From: Paenimyroides tangerinum
GTDB taxonomy: Bacteria; Bacteroidota; Bacteroidia; Flavobacteriales; Flavobacteriaceae
Length of the DNA: 64,000 nt
NCBI RefSeq assembly: GCF_003865405.1
Contig: NZ_RQVQ01000012.1
Location: 30,616-94,615, forward strand
Reading direction: 5' to 3'
Shown: positions 28,028-35,549 of the stretch, piece by piece
How the letters are laid out: each line of letters starts with the position of its first letter
How positions within the stretch are numbered: the stretch's first letter is position 1
Notes under the pieces: model-generated
What the model was told of the DNA's origin: nothing
Database searches by the model: none
Seen by the model: the letters and a program-made list of their open reading frames with translations, nothing else
Translations under genes and position numbers: made by a program

Positions 28028-28852
28028 ATGAAAAAAAATACTATTCTTTTAGTTATTGCTTTTTTTGGTTCAATAACTATTAATGCTCAGACAATAGCTT
28101 CTGAAAATTTTGAGACTACTGGACTTTATGATTTACCCGTAGGTTGGTTTGCAAATGGTGATTTCTTCTATGACTCTTTTGTAGATGATTACTATGGTGG
28201 ATGTGAAGATGAACAATACATCTATACTAATTTATTTGAAAGTGATTCACAATTGTTTTTAACAAGCCAAAATTATTTAAATTTAAATGCAGGACCAAAG
28301 CAAGTTAGTTATCAATTACGTGTTATTGATTATGACGATGAAGTGCCTGTTAATTATGACTTTGGTTCAATTACTTTTTCTTATTCTTTAAACGATGGTG
28401 TAACTTGGATAGTTTTAGGTTCTGTTTCTGAGGATAATTTTACTCCATCACTCGCTTGTCAGGAAATTAGTTACACAATTGAAGGTTCATTAATAGCAGC
28501 GCAAAGTAATTTAAAGTTTAAATGGGAATCAGCTTATTCTGGTGAAGGTGATTATGAAATCTTAATTGATAATTTTATGTTAAGTGAATCGCAAACAGCT
28601 TCAACCAATGAATTAGATAAGTCTCAATTAAAAATATATCCAAATCCTGTTTCAGATGTTTTAAATATTGACTACAGTTCTACTATATCAAAATTTATAA
28701 TTTTTGATTTAGTAGGAAGAAAGATTGGAGAATTTTCAAATTCAGGTAATTTAAACTCTATAGATGTTTCAAATTTATCGACAGGAACATATTTATTAAA
28801 AATTCAAACTGAAGATAATTCTCAATCTACAATTAAATTTATAAAAAAATAA
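28028..28852 (+). CDS. T9SS type A cargo protein with choice-of-anchor J-like domain
   Basis: A 274-residue secreted protein. The signal peptide ends NAQT (about residue 21). The N-terminal domain (SENFETTGLYDLPVGWF) is the beta-sandwich found in many T9SS cargos (choice-of-anchor/MAM-like). The C-terminal 75 residues are a type A sorting domain: LKIYPNPVSDVLNI, FDLVGRKI, and the end TYLLKIQTEDNSQSTIKFIKK region with the Lys-rich tail. Such proteins cross the outer membrane through the type IX system and are fixed to the surface or released. The ligand is unknown. Confidence 0.88.
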   Translation: MKKNTILLVIAFFGSITINAQTIASENFETTGLYDLPVGWFANGDFFYDSFVDDYYGGCEDEQYIYTNLFESDSQLFLTSQNYLNLNAGPKQVSYQLRVIDYDDEVPVNYDFGSITFSYSLNDGVTWIVLGSVSEDNFTPSLACQEISYTIEGSLIAAQSNLKFKWESAYSGEGDYEILIDNFMLSESQTASTNELDKSQLKIYPNPVSDVLNIDYSSTISKFIIFDLVGRKIGEFSNSGNLNSIDVSNLSTGTYLLKIQTEDNSQSTIKFIKK

Positions 28853-28873
28853 TAGTTTATAATAAATAATTAC

Positions 28874-28906
28874 AAAACGAGTTTGTTTATTCAAGCTCGT
28901 TTTTTA
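28874..28906 (+). terminator. Intrinsic terminator
   Basis: A 12-bp stem (28874-28885 with 28892-28903, one T-G wobble) with a 6-base loop and a T-run, directly after the T9SS type A gene. Confidence 0.8.
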
Positions 28907-28975
28907 TTTAGATAAATATTCGGATTTCATTCAATAAATGAATACCTTGCAGTATAGATTCTAATAAAATTCAGA

Positions 28976-29677
28976 ATGAATCAAGCGATAGTTCAAGTCA
29001 AAAACGTAAAAAAAACATATCAATCCGGTGATACTTTAGTTACGGCTTTAGATTCGACCACTGAAACCTTTAATAAAGGAGAACTAACTTTAATTATGGG
29101 ACCTTCTGGTTCTGGTAAAACAACACTTTTATCTTTGGTTGGTTGTGTTATTTATCCAACATCAGGTGATGTTTATTTGAAAAATCTTCAAGTTAATAAT
29201 TTGTCTGAAAATGAATTAGCTAATATTAGATTGAACACCATCGGATTTGTTTTTCAACAATTCAATTTAATTGAACCATTAACTGCATTAGAAAATGTTA
29301 TGCAGCCTTTGATACTTCAGGGCGTATCTAATAAAGAAGCTAAAGAACGTGCTTTGATTGCTCTAGAGAAAGTAAATTTATTAGAACGAAAAAATAATCT
29401 GCCTAAAAAATTAAGTGGTGGTCAAAAACAACGAGTTGCCATTGCACGTGCTTTGGTTACCAATCCAGAAATTATTTTATGTGATGAACCAACAGCTTCG
29501 CTTGATGCAAAAAGTGGAGCTACAATTATGGAAGAATTAAAACAATTATCCCGTCAAGATAAGGCGGTTATTATTGTTACACACGATTTAAGATTAAGAA
29601 AATTTGCAGACAGAATTGTTTATGTCGAAGAAGGAAAAGTTTCAAATACCATTTCAAATGAAGAAGATTATAAGTAG
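28976..29677 (+). CDS. ABC transporter ATP-binding protein (MacB/LolD/DevA type)
   Basis: A 233-residue ATPase. Walker A GPSGSGKTT (about 42-50), Q-loop FVFQQFNLI, signature LSGGQKQRVAIARAL, Walker B IILCDEPTASLD and the switch His in VTHD are all intact. It is the first gene of a four-gene exporter operon: its end overlaps the adaptor gene by 20 bases. The gene order (ATPase, HlyD-like adaptor, FtsX-type permease, TolC) matches DevBCA-TolC and related efflux machines that export lipids, peptides or small molecules. Confidence 0.95.
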   Translation: MNQAIVQVKNVKKTYQSGDTLVTALDSTTETFNKGELTLIMGPSGSGKTTLLSLVGCVIYPTSGDVYLKNLQVNNLSENELANIRLNTIGFVFQQFNLIEPLTALENVMQPLILQGVSNKEAKERALIALEKVNLLERKNNLPKKLSGGQKQRVAIARALVTNPEIILCDEPTASLDAKSGATIMEELKQLSRQDKAVIIVTHDLRLRKFADRIVYVEEGKVSNTISNEEDYK

Positions 29678-30590
29678 TTTTTTAGTATTAAGTTTTGTTT
29701 TGTTTTCTTGTTCTGAAAAGGAAAATGAATCAAAAGAAAAACAAAATGTCACTGAAGTGGTTTCAACAGTTGTTGGAATAGGGAAGGTGTTGCCAAAAAA
29801 TGGAATTATTCCGCTTTCTGTTTCACAAACCAATCAAGTAGTTGCGTTGTATAAAAAAATGGGCGATTTTGTTCAAAAGGACGAATTGATTTTTAAAATG
29901 AAATCCGTTTCCGAAGATATTGATGTTGAATTAGCAAAATCAAATTTACAATCTTCTTTAGATAAAAATAAAGCAAACGCAATGGATTTAGAAATTGCAC
30001 AAACCAAACTCAATGAATTAAAACAGATATTTTTGACTTCTAAAAAGTTATATAATCAAAAAGCTGAAACCAAACAAAAAGTTTTTTTGGATAGTATCGC
30101 TTATGTGCAACAACTTCAAGTTGTTAATCAGTTTAAATTAAATAATATAGCCAATATTCAATCAGGAAAAGAAAAAGATATTCAATTAAAATCTTCTATA
30201 AATAAGCTGGAAGATCAAGAGTTTCGTGCATTGCAATCTGGAGTTTTGATTCGTTTCGATGTTACTTTAGGTCAAGTACTTTCGTCAAATTCTGTTTTTG
30301 GTGAATTGGCAGAAATTTCTGATTTAGTTGTTGAAGGTGAAGTAGATGAGCTTTATGCGTCTGATATAAAATTAGGTCAAGAAGTGGATATTTTTATTGT
30401 GGGACAAAGTAAATCAATAGCAAAAGGAACAATAACGTTCGTGGGATCAAGTCTTCAGAATAAATCTATTTTATATGAAACAATTGGAGAAGGTTCAGAC
30501 CGTCGCGTGAGAAGATTTACCGTTACGATTCCAAATTCAAATCAATCACTTTTGATTAATCAGAAAGTGGAATGTAAAATCAAAATATAA
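29658..30590 (+). CDS. HlyD-like efflux adaptor lipoprotein (DevB type)
   Basis: A 310-residue periplasmic adaptor. The chosen start at 29658 gives MKKIISSFLVLSFVLFSCSE, a lipoprotein signal with Cys18; an earlier in-frame start has no such signal and lies inside the ATPase gene. The mature protein has the biotinyl-lipoyl halves (VVALYKKMGDFVQKDELIF and the later QSGVLIRFDVTLGQVL), a hairpin of coiled coil between them and a beta-barrel region (VEGEVDELYASDIKLGQEV). It links the permease to TolC. Two bases separate it from the permease gene. Confidence 0.88.
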   Translation: MKKIISSFLVLSFVLFSCSEKENESKEKQNVTEVVSTVVGIGKVLPKNGIIPLSVSQTNQVVALYKKMGDFVQKDELIFKMKSVSEDIDVELAKSNLQSSLDKNKANAMDLEIAQTKLNELKQIFLTSKKLYNQKAETKQKVFLDSIAYVQQLQVVNQFKLNNIANIQSGKEKDIQLKSSINKLEDQEFRALQSGVLIRFDVTLGQVLSSNSVFGELAEISDLVVEGEVDELYASDIKLGQEVDIFIVGQSKSIAKGTITFVGSSLQNKSILYETIGEGSDRRVRRFTVTIPNSNQSLLINQKVECKIKI

Positions 30591-30592
30591 AT

Positions 30593-31726
30593 ATGTTTGC
30601 TTTAGCTTGGAAATTTATTCGGTTTGATAAAGCCAAATCTGTAGGAATCATTACTGCCATTGTGATTAGTATTTTCTTGATTGGTCAGCAAGTTGGGTTA
30701 CTACTTTTTTTGATGGGTTTGATGGGAAATTTGGTTGGAAACGCCAATGTAAAGGATAATCAAATTTGGGTTATCGAATCCCAAACTCAAAATGCCAATA
30801 CATTAACCAAAATTGATTTACGTTATGTACAACAATTGCAATCTATAAATGGAGTTGAACAAGCTTTTCCGGTTGTTATTGGAAATGCAGAAGCTAAATT
30901 TTTAGATGGAAATACGGCAGCAGTTCAAATTATTGGAAGTGATGCACCCGATTTTGTTATCGGTCCAAATCCTACGAGAATTTTTCAAGGAAATCTTTCG
31001 GATTTATCATTGCCTGAAGCTGTTTCTGTCGAATTTTTTAATGCAAAATCGTGGAATACCGATTTGTATTTAAACAAGCAAATCGAATTAAATTCAAAAA
31101 GTGCACAAGTAAAATTAATTACAAAAAATGCGCAAGCTTTTGGCGGAAATTACGTCTATACTAATTTGTTTAATGCACGTTTTTACGGAAATGTTGATCC
31201 ATCAAAAGTGAGTTTGATTGTTTTGAATTTAGATAAAAATTCTAACAAACAAAACGTAATAAATCTAATCAATTCACAATATCCAAATCTTCGTGCTTGG
31301 GATACAAAAGCGCTTCAAAATTCAACAGTAAAAGAAATTCTAATTTCATCGAATATGGGAATGAGTTTTGGAACATTGGTTGTTTTTGCAATGATATCTG
31401 GCTTTTTTATTATTGGATTAACCCTTTATTCATCGGCTTTGGACCGTGTAAAAGATTACGGAACCTTGAAAGCGATTGGAGCAAATAAAACTTATGTAAA
31501 CAAGTTGCTTATCACACAAGCATTGCTTTATGCTTTAATTGGTTTTTCGGTTGCTTTTTTACTATTGATAGGATTTAGTCAAGGCGTGAAAAAAAGTGGA
31601 TTGGAAATCAATTTTAGTTTAGGATTTGTATCATTCTTGTTAGGAATCACTTTGTTTATTTCAATTGGAGGTTCTTTATTTGCCGTTCGAAAAATTTCTA
31701 AATTAGAACCCGCTTCAGTTTTTTAA
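30593..31726 (+). CDS. FtsX-like ABC permease (DevC type)
   Basis: A 377-residue inner-membrane permease with the four-helix layout of the MacB/DevC superfamily: one helix at residues 18-42, a large periplasmic domain (about 45-250), and three helices at the C-terminus (about 260-285, 305-330, 340-360). The sequence SALDRVKDYGTLKAIGA before the later helices is the typical coupling region. It works with the ATPase and adaptor encoded just upstream. Confidence 0.92.
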   Translation: MFALAWKFIRFDKAKSVGIITAIVISIFLIGQQVGLLLFLMGLMGNLVGNANVKDNQIWVIESQTQNANTLTKIDLRYVQQLQSINGVEQAFPVVIGNAEAKFLDGNTAAVQIIGSDAPDFVIGPNPTRIFQGNLSDLSLPEAVSVEFFNAKSWNTDLYLNKQIELNSKSAQVKLITKNAQAFGGNYVYTNLFNARFYGNVDPSKVSLIVLNLDKNSNKQNVINLINSQYPNLRAWDTKALQNSTVKEILISSNMGMSFGTLVVFAMISGFFIIGLTLYSSALDRVKDYGTLKAIGANKTYVNKLLITQALLYALIGFSVAFLLLIGFSQGVKKSGLEINFSLGFVSFLLGITLFISIGGSLFAVRKISKLEPASVF

Positions 31727-31729
31727 ATT

Positions 31730-32989
31730 ATGAGAAAATCAATATTTTACATAAGTTTATTAGTTTGTACTCAACTAAATGCACAAGGATTATCTTTGGA
31801 AAAAGCTTTAGAATTGGCAAATAATCCAGAATATAAACAAGCTGAATTAGAAGTTTTAAAGCAAGAAATAAATCTGAAAATTCAAAAAAATAAGCGTTTA
31901 CCTCTTATTTATGGTGATGCAAACGTGCAACGAAATCTTATTGTTCCAGTAACTCCAGTTCCTGCAATTGCTTTTAATCCGAATGCAGAACCTGGAGAAA
32001 TTACGCCTTTAAAATTTGCAACCGATTGGTCTGCAAAAGCTGGCTTACAATTATCTTTGGATTTGTTTAATTCACAAAATCAGTTAAATATTAAACAAGC
32101 CGAAAATCAAAATAGAAAAGCTGAAATTGATAAACAACAATCGGCAGAGGATTTTAAAAAACTAATTATCGATTTATATGCCCAAGCTTATTTAGCTCAA
32201 CAACAATTTGAAGTTTCTGTTTTAAATGAAAATAATTTTAGAGAAACGCTTCAAATAATCATAAAAAGAAACGAAGCTGGACGCGTTTCTGATTTAGAAA
32301 AAAATGCAGCTTTGCAAAAAGCTTATGAATTACAATTAACGGTTGATGAATCTGAATTGATTTTACAAAATAAATATTTGCAGTTAGCTAATTATTTCGA
32401 TATCACAGTATTTGATTCTATTTCTACGTCAATTGATGATATAATTCAACAAAATTTGACAATTGCAGATTATGAAATTGAACAATTAAAATTAGAAATT
32501 GACGCTAAAGAAATCGAAATTCAAAACAATAAATTAACTTCAATTCCAAAGCTTACTTTTAATGCTTTTTATGGCGGTCAGTTTTATGATAATCAATTAA
32601 AAATAACGAATTCGGATAATTGGTTTGGAAATAGTTATGTGAATTTAGCTTTACGAATTCCAATAACCGAAAACTTTGAAAAGCGTTTAAAAACTAAACA
32701 ATTCGATTTTGATAAAGAAATTATTCAAAGTAAATTGGAAACATTAGAGCGTGAAAAACTTAATTCTGATAAACAACAACAAAACGATTTATTAATTTTA
32801 AGTCAGAAAATACAAGCTTACAAACAGATTGTTTCACTTTCCGAATCAAATGTAAAGATTGTTAAAGCTCAGGTTGATGCTGGAACTGTCTTAATATCAG
32901 AATATAATAAAGAATTGGAGAATTTGTTTTCTCAGAATCAAAAATTATGGCAAACAAGTTATGATTTGCTGAAAAAGAGATTAGAATAA
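31730..32989 (+). CDS. TolC family outer-membrane efflux protein
   Basis: A 419-residue OEP family protein with a signal peptide ending LNAQ, followed by LSLEKALELA at the start of the mature chain, as usual for TolC-like proteins. Two internally similar halves of long coiled-coil helices are seen, with the beta-strand segments in YGDANVQRNL and TFNAFYGGQFYDNQL. It provides the outer-membrane duct of the operon. Three bases separate it from the permease stop. The hairpin at 33001 is the operon terminator and also part of the downstream repeat array. Confidence 0.9.
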   Translation: MRKSIFYISLLVCTQLNAQGLSLEKALELANNPEYKQAELEVLKQEINLKIQKNKRLPLIYGDANVQRNLIVPVTPVPAIAFNPNAEPGEITPLKFATDWSAKAGLQLSLDLFNSQNQLNIKQAENQNRKAEIDKQQSAEDFKKLIIDLYAQAYLAQQQFEVSVLNENNFRETLQIIIKRNEAGRVSDLEKNAALQKAYELQLTVDESELILQNKYLQLANYFDITVFDSISTSIDDIIQQNLTIADYEIEQLKLEIDAKEIEIQNNKLTSIPKLTFNAFYGGQFYDNQLKITNSDNWFGNSYVNLALRIPITENFEKRLKTKQFDFDKEIIQSKLETLEREKLNSDKQQQNDLLILSQKIQAYKQIVSLSESNVKIVKAQVDAGTVLISEYNKELENLFSQNQKLWQTSYDLLKKRLE

Positions 32990-32997
32990 ATTAAACA

Positions 32998-33134
32998 AAA
33001 AAAAGGAAGTGATTTTTTCACTTCCTTTTTTTGCTTAAGAGGTAGGTTAAGCTCCATTTTGTTAATACAATAACATTTTTCTTTTTCATAGCATTTTTTT
33101 GTAACTCAGAAATTTGGTGGTTAACTTCTTTTGT
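32998..33134 (-). ncRNA. Putative small RNA, unit 1 of tandem array
   Basis: Predicted minus-strand RNA of about 137 nt. Going 5' to 3': CAAA of the -7-like element at 33140-33143; hairpin 1 (33108-33129) with loop AACCACCA and one G-U pair; invariant hairpin 2 GCTTAA-N8-TTAAGC (33033-33052) with loop CCTACCTC on this strand; and a terminator stem GGAAGTGA/TCACTTCC (33005-33025) with T-run. The terminator works in both directions and also ends the tolC operon. Direction and transcription are inferred. Confidence 0.5.
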
Positions 33135-33173
33135 TAAGACAAATTACGTAATTATTTTAATTATAAAATATCG

Positions 33174-33183
33174 CTGATTTCAG
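33174..33183 (-). promoter_or_regulatory. Palindrome upstream of sRNA unit 1
   Basis: CTGATTTCAG, a near-palindrome 34 bp from the -7-like CAAA of unit 1. The same element recurs at the same spacing in units 2-4. Its centre would be about 44 bp before the predicted transcription start, the place of an activator site. Confidence 0.45.
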
Positions 33184-33240
33184 CTATATTTAAAATAAAT
33201 TACTACTTTTTTTATAAAATAGTTGTTTTATTTTCTAAAA

Positions 33241-33377
33241 AAAGAAAAGGAAGTGATTTTTTACACTTCCTTTTTTTGCTTAAGAGGTAGGTTAAGCTCC
33301 ATTTTGTTAAAACAATAACATTTTCTTTTTCATAGCATTTTTTGTAACTCAGAAGTTTGGTGGTTAACTTCTTTTGT
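33241..33377 (-). ncRNA. Putative small RNA, unit 2 of tandem array
   Basis: Same architecture as unit 1: -7-like CAAA at 33383-33386, hairpin 1 (33351-33372, stem AGAAGTT/AACTTCT, loop AACCACCA), invariant hairpin 2 (33278-33297), terminator stem GGAAGTG/CACTTCC (33249-33270). Where unit 1 has a G-U pair in hairpin 1, this unit has G-C. Confidence 0.5.
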
Positions 33378-33416
33378 TATGACAAATTACGTAATTATTT
33401 CAATTATAAAATATCG

Positions 33417-33426
33417 CTGATTCCAG
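33417..33426 (-). promoter_or_regulatory. Palindrome upstream of sRNA unit 2
   Basis: CTGATTCCAG, 34 bp from the CAAA of unit 2; one base differs from the copies at units 1, 3 and 4. Confidence 0.45.
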
Positions 33427-33480
33427 CTATATTTAAAATATATTACTATTTTTTCTGTAAATAGTTGTTTTATTTTCTAA

Positions 33481-33616
33481 AAAGAAAAGGAAGTGATTTT
33501 TTACACTTCCTTTTTTTGCTTAAGAGGTAGGTTAAGCTCCATTTTTTAAAACAATAACATTTTCATTTTCATTGCATTTTTTGTAACTCAGAAGTTTAGT
33601 AGTTAACTTCTTTTGT
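33481..33616 (-). ncRNA. Putative small RNA, unit 3 of tandem array
   Basis: Same architecture: CAAA at 33622-33625, hairpin 1 (33590-33611) with loop AACTACTA, invariant hairpin 2 (33518-33537), terminator stem 33489-33510. Exactly 240 bp from unit 2 over the terminator and core. Confidence 0.5.
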
Positions 33617-33655
33617 TATAACAAATTACGTTAAATTAATTCAGAAAAAAAATCC

Positions 33656-33665
33656 CTGATTTCAG
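33656..33665 (-). promoter_or_regulatory. Palindrome upstream of sRNA unit 3
   Basis: CTGATTTCAG, 34 bp from the CAAA of unit 3. Confidence 0.45.
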
Positions 33666-33818
33666 TGATTTTTAATTTTTTTTTCTACTAATATGATAAA
33701 TATGTTAAAAATGTTAATATTTTGGTTTGTTTATTGTTTTTTGTAATCATTTTTGCTTGTTTTTGACAACTTGTTTTGTGTTTTTTGTTATAATTATAAG
33801 TTTTGATTTAATATAAAA

Positions 33819-33947
33819 CAAAAAAAAAGTGATTTTTTACACTTGCTTTTTTTGCTTAAGAGGTAGGTTAAGCTCCATTTTTAAAACGAATTCGTTTTAT
33901 TTCTCTAACAACTTTTTTACAATAAAAAATATTAATTATCTTAATTG
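33819..33947 (-). ncRNA. Putative small RNA, unit 4 of tandem array (diverged)
   Basis: The most diverged unit. The CAAA at 33953-33956 and the palindrome 33 bp away are kept. Hairpin 1 is replaced by a short AATTA-TCT-TAATT hairpin (33934-33946), and an extra perfect 16-bp palindrome AAAACGAATTCGTTTT (33883-33898) is present. The invariant hairpin 2 is at 33854-33873. The terminator stem (33827-33845) is weaker because one arm has a G to C change. Confidence 0.42.
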
Positions 33948-33985
33948 TGTTGCAAATTTCGGTTAAAGTTAATAAATGAATATCC

Positions 33986-33995
33986 CTGATTTCAG
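33986..33995 (-). promoter_or_regulatory. Palindrome upstream of sRNA unit 4
   Basis: CTGATTTCAG, 33 bp from the CAAA of unit 4. Confidence 0.42.
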
Positions 33996-34027
33996 CTAAT
34001 TTACTAGCTAATTTATTTTATATATAT

Positions 34028-34159
34028 AAAAAAAGGAAGTGATTTTTTTACACTTCCTTATTATACTTAAGAGGTAGGTTAAGCTCCATTTTAAAAACAA
34101 CTTTTTTTCTTTTCTAATTTTTCTTTTTAACTCAGAAATCAATCTTTGATTACTTTTGT
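34028..34159 (-). ncRNA. Putative small RNA, unit 5 of tandem array
   Basis: A perfect -7 element TAGATTTG (minus strand) lies at 34165-34172. Hairpin 1 is AATCAA-N3-TTGATT (34137-34151), hairpin 2 is at 34065-34084 (outermost pair lost), and the terminator stem GGAAGTG/CACTTCC is at 34035-34057. Upstream there is a different palindrome, ATTGAAAATTTCAAT (34186-34200), about one helical turn closer than the element of the other units. Confidence 0.5.
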
Positions 34160-34200
34160 TAGGTCAAATCTATTGCTTTTTTATTATTGAAAATTTCAAT

Positions 34201-34596
34201 TTTAGTAAATTTCAATGGTTAAAATTAAATTCAACCCGTACATTGTAATTTGGTTTGTGAAATTATTCGATTAGAAATTCGTTAAAATTCAATATTTCAA
34301 CACATTGACTACTCCATAAAAACAATGAATACATCAAAAAAAATGAAAAATTATTTTAACTTTTTGAAATTAAATTCATTAGATCCCAAATATGTTTTTA
34401 AAAACTAAACGAAATTTGTTCAGGGAATTGAATTTTTGAATTAATTAAATTTACAATAACAGAAAATCTTGATATTATTATTTTGCGAAATTTGGAACAG
34501 TAAATTTTGATTAAGTTTCACTTAATTAGAATTTCTTATTAAAAAAGACAAATAGTTACAAACTGTGAAAATTTAATTGAAAGTCAAAAAAAAGAA
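34201..34596. other. Intergenic stretch without clear gene
   Basis: AT-rich. A 27-codon ORF at 34325-34408 (MNTSKKMKNYFNFLKLNSL and on) is the only coding-like piece and is not convincing. No further copy of the array unit is seen here. Confidence 0.4.
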
Positions 34597-34622
34597 AGTT
34601 TAGAAACTTTATTTTCTAAACT
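34597..34622 (-). terminator. Second terminator downstream of the SDR gene
   Basis: Stem AGTTTAGAAA / TTTCTAAACT with a 6-base loop; the minus-strand tail is T-rich. It backs up the terminator at 34691. Confidence 0.6.
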
Positions 34623-34685
34623 CATGTGATCATATATGTAAAACAAAAATGTAAATATTTTTGATATAAACAAAAAAACTAAACG

Positions 34686-34715
34686 AAAAACCTTCAAATC
34701 AAAAAGAAATGAAGG
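34686..34715 (-). terminator. Intrinsic terminator of the SDR gene
   Basis: Stem CCTTCA / TGAAGG (34691-34696 with 34710-34715); on the minus strand it is followed by a T-run. Confidence 0.65.
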
Positions 34716-34739
34716 CTTTAAAACTATTATTTATTATGA

Positions 34740-35456
34740 TTACGGATTTGTACTCCAAATTGAAGCAGATTTTATTAATGCACGTCTTGGGAATTTCAAT
34801 GTAGCAACGATTAATTCTGCGAAATCTTCTGGTTGTAAAACACGTTCTGGATTTCCGTCTGTAATTCCTAATTCTAAAGACATATCACTTGCAATTGTAC
34901 TTGGTGTTAATGTAGTTACACGAATGTTGTTTTTACGAACTTCTTTCATAATCGATTCAGACATTCCAATTACAGCAAACTTTGAAGTTGAATAAGCTGA
35001 AGTTCCAGAATTTCCAGTTAATCCAGCAGTTGAAGAAACATTAAAAATATCACCTTCATTCTGATTTACCATTAAAGGCAAAATTTCTTTGGTAACATAA
35101 TACATTCCTAAAACATTTGTATTTATCATGCTTACCCATTTTTCAGGTTCCATTTCTAAGAACGAACCAAAAGCAGCAATTCCAGCATTGTTAACTAAAA
35201 TATCTATAGTTCCAAATTTTGAAATGATATTAGCAATTCCTGTTTTAACCTCATCTGGATTGGCAATATCAAAAACTTCATAAATAGCATCAACTCCTAA
35301 TGTAGTTAATTCATTTACTGTTTCTTGTAATTTTTGCTCGTTACGACCTGTAATCGCTACATGAATTCCTTCTTTTGCAAAAGCGATTGCTGTTGCTCTA
35401 CCTAAACCACGGCCACCGCCAGTGATCAAAGCTTTTTTTCCTGATATATTTGACAT
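34740..35456 (-). CDS. SDR family oxidoreductase (FabG-like)
   Basis: A 238-residue classical short-chain dehydrogenase. The cofactor loop is TGGGRGLGRA (residues 12-21), NNAGIAAFG is near 88, the catalytic Ser is in NVSSTAG, and YSTSK is the YxxxK. It resembles 3-ketoacyl-ACP reductases (FabG group), but many related SDRs act on other substrates and no fatty-acid gene is near. Two terminators in series follow it, so it is well insulated from the small-RNA array. Confidence 0.9.
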   Translation of the reverse strand: MSNISGKKALITGGGRGLGRATAIAFAKEGIHVAITGRNEQKLQETVNELTTLGVDAIYEVFDIANPDEVKTGIANIISKFGTIDILVNNAGIAAFGSFLEMEPEKWVSMINTNVLGMYYVTKEILPLMVNQNEGDIFNVSSTAGLTGNSGTSAYSTSKFAVIGMSESIMKEVRKNNIRVTTLTPSTIASDMSLELGITDGNPERVLQPEDFAELIVATLKFPRRALIKSASIWSTNP

Positions 35457-35513
35457 TTTTATTTATGTTTTTACAAAGTTAAGAAAATATACTTCGGCGT
35501 ATCTTTATTAAAA

Positions 35514-35546
35514 CGTAAAAAAACGACTTCAGTTTTGAAGTCGTTT
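35514..35546 (-). terminator. Intrinsic terminator
   Basis: Stem AAACGACTTCA / TGAAGTCGTTT with loop GTTT; a T-run follows on the minus strand. It ends the SIMPL gene. Confidence 0.85.
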
Positions 35547-35549
35547 AGT

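Noticed and set aside
32998..34172. CRISPR array
   Set aside because: The repeated units are 210-340 bp with long conserved stretches, the spacers are not of uniform size, and no cas gene is nearby.
32998..34172. Transposon-like (MITE) repeats
   Set aside because: I see no terminal inverted repeats bounding each unit and no target duplications; the units are in tandem, same orientation, with promoter-to-terminator order.
34325..34408. 27-codon ORF between the RNA array and the SDR gene
   Set aside because: Composition is that of the AT-rich surroundings and no start signal or terminator belongs to it.
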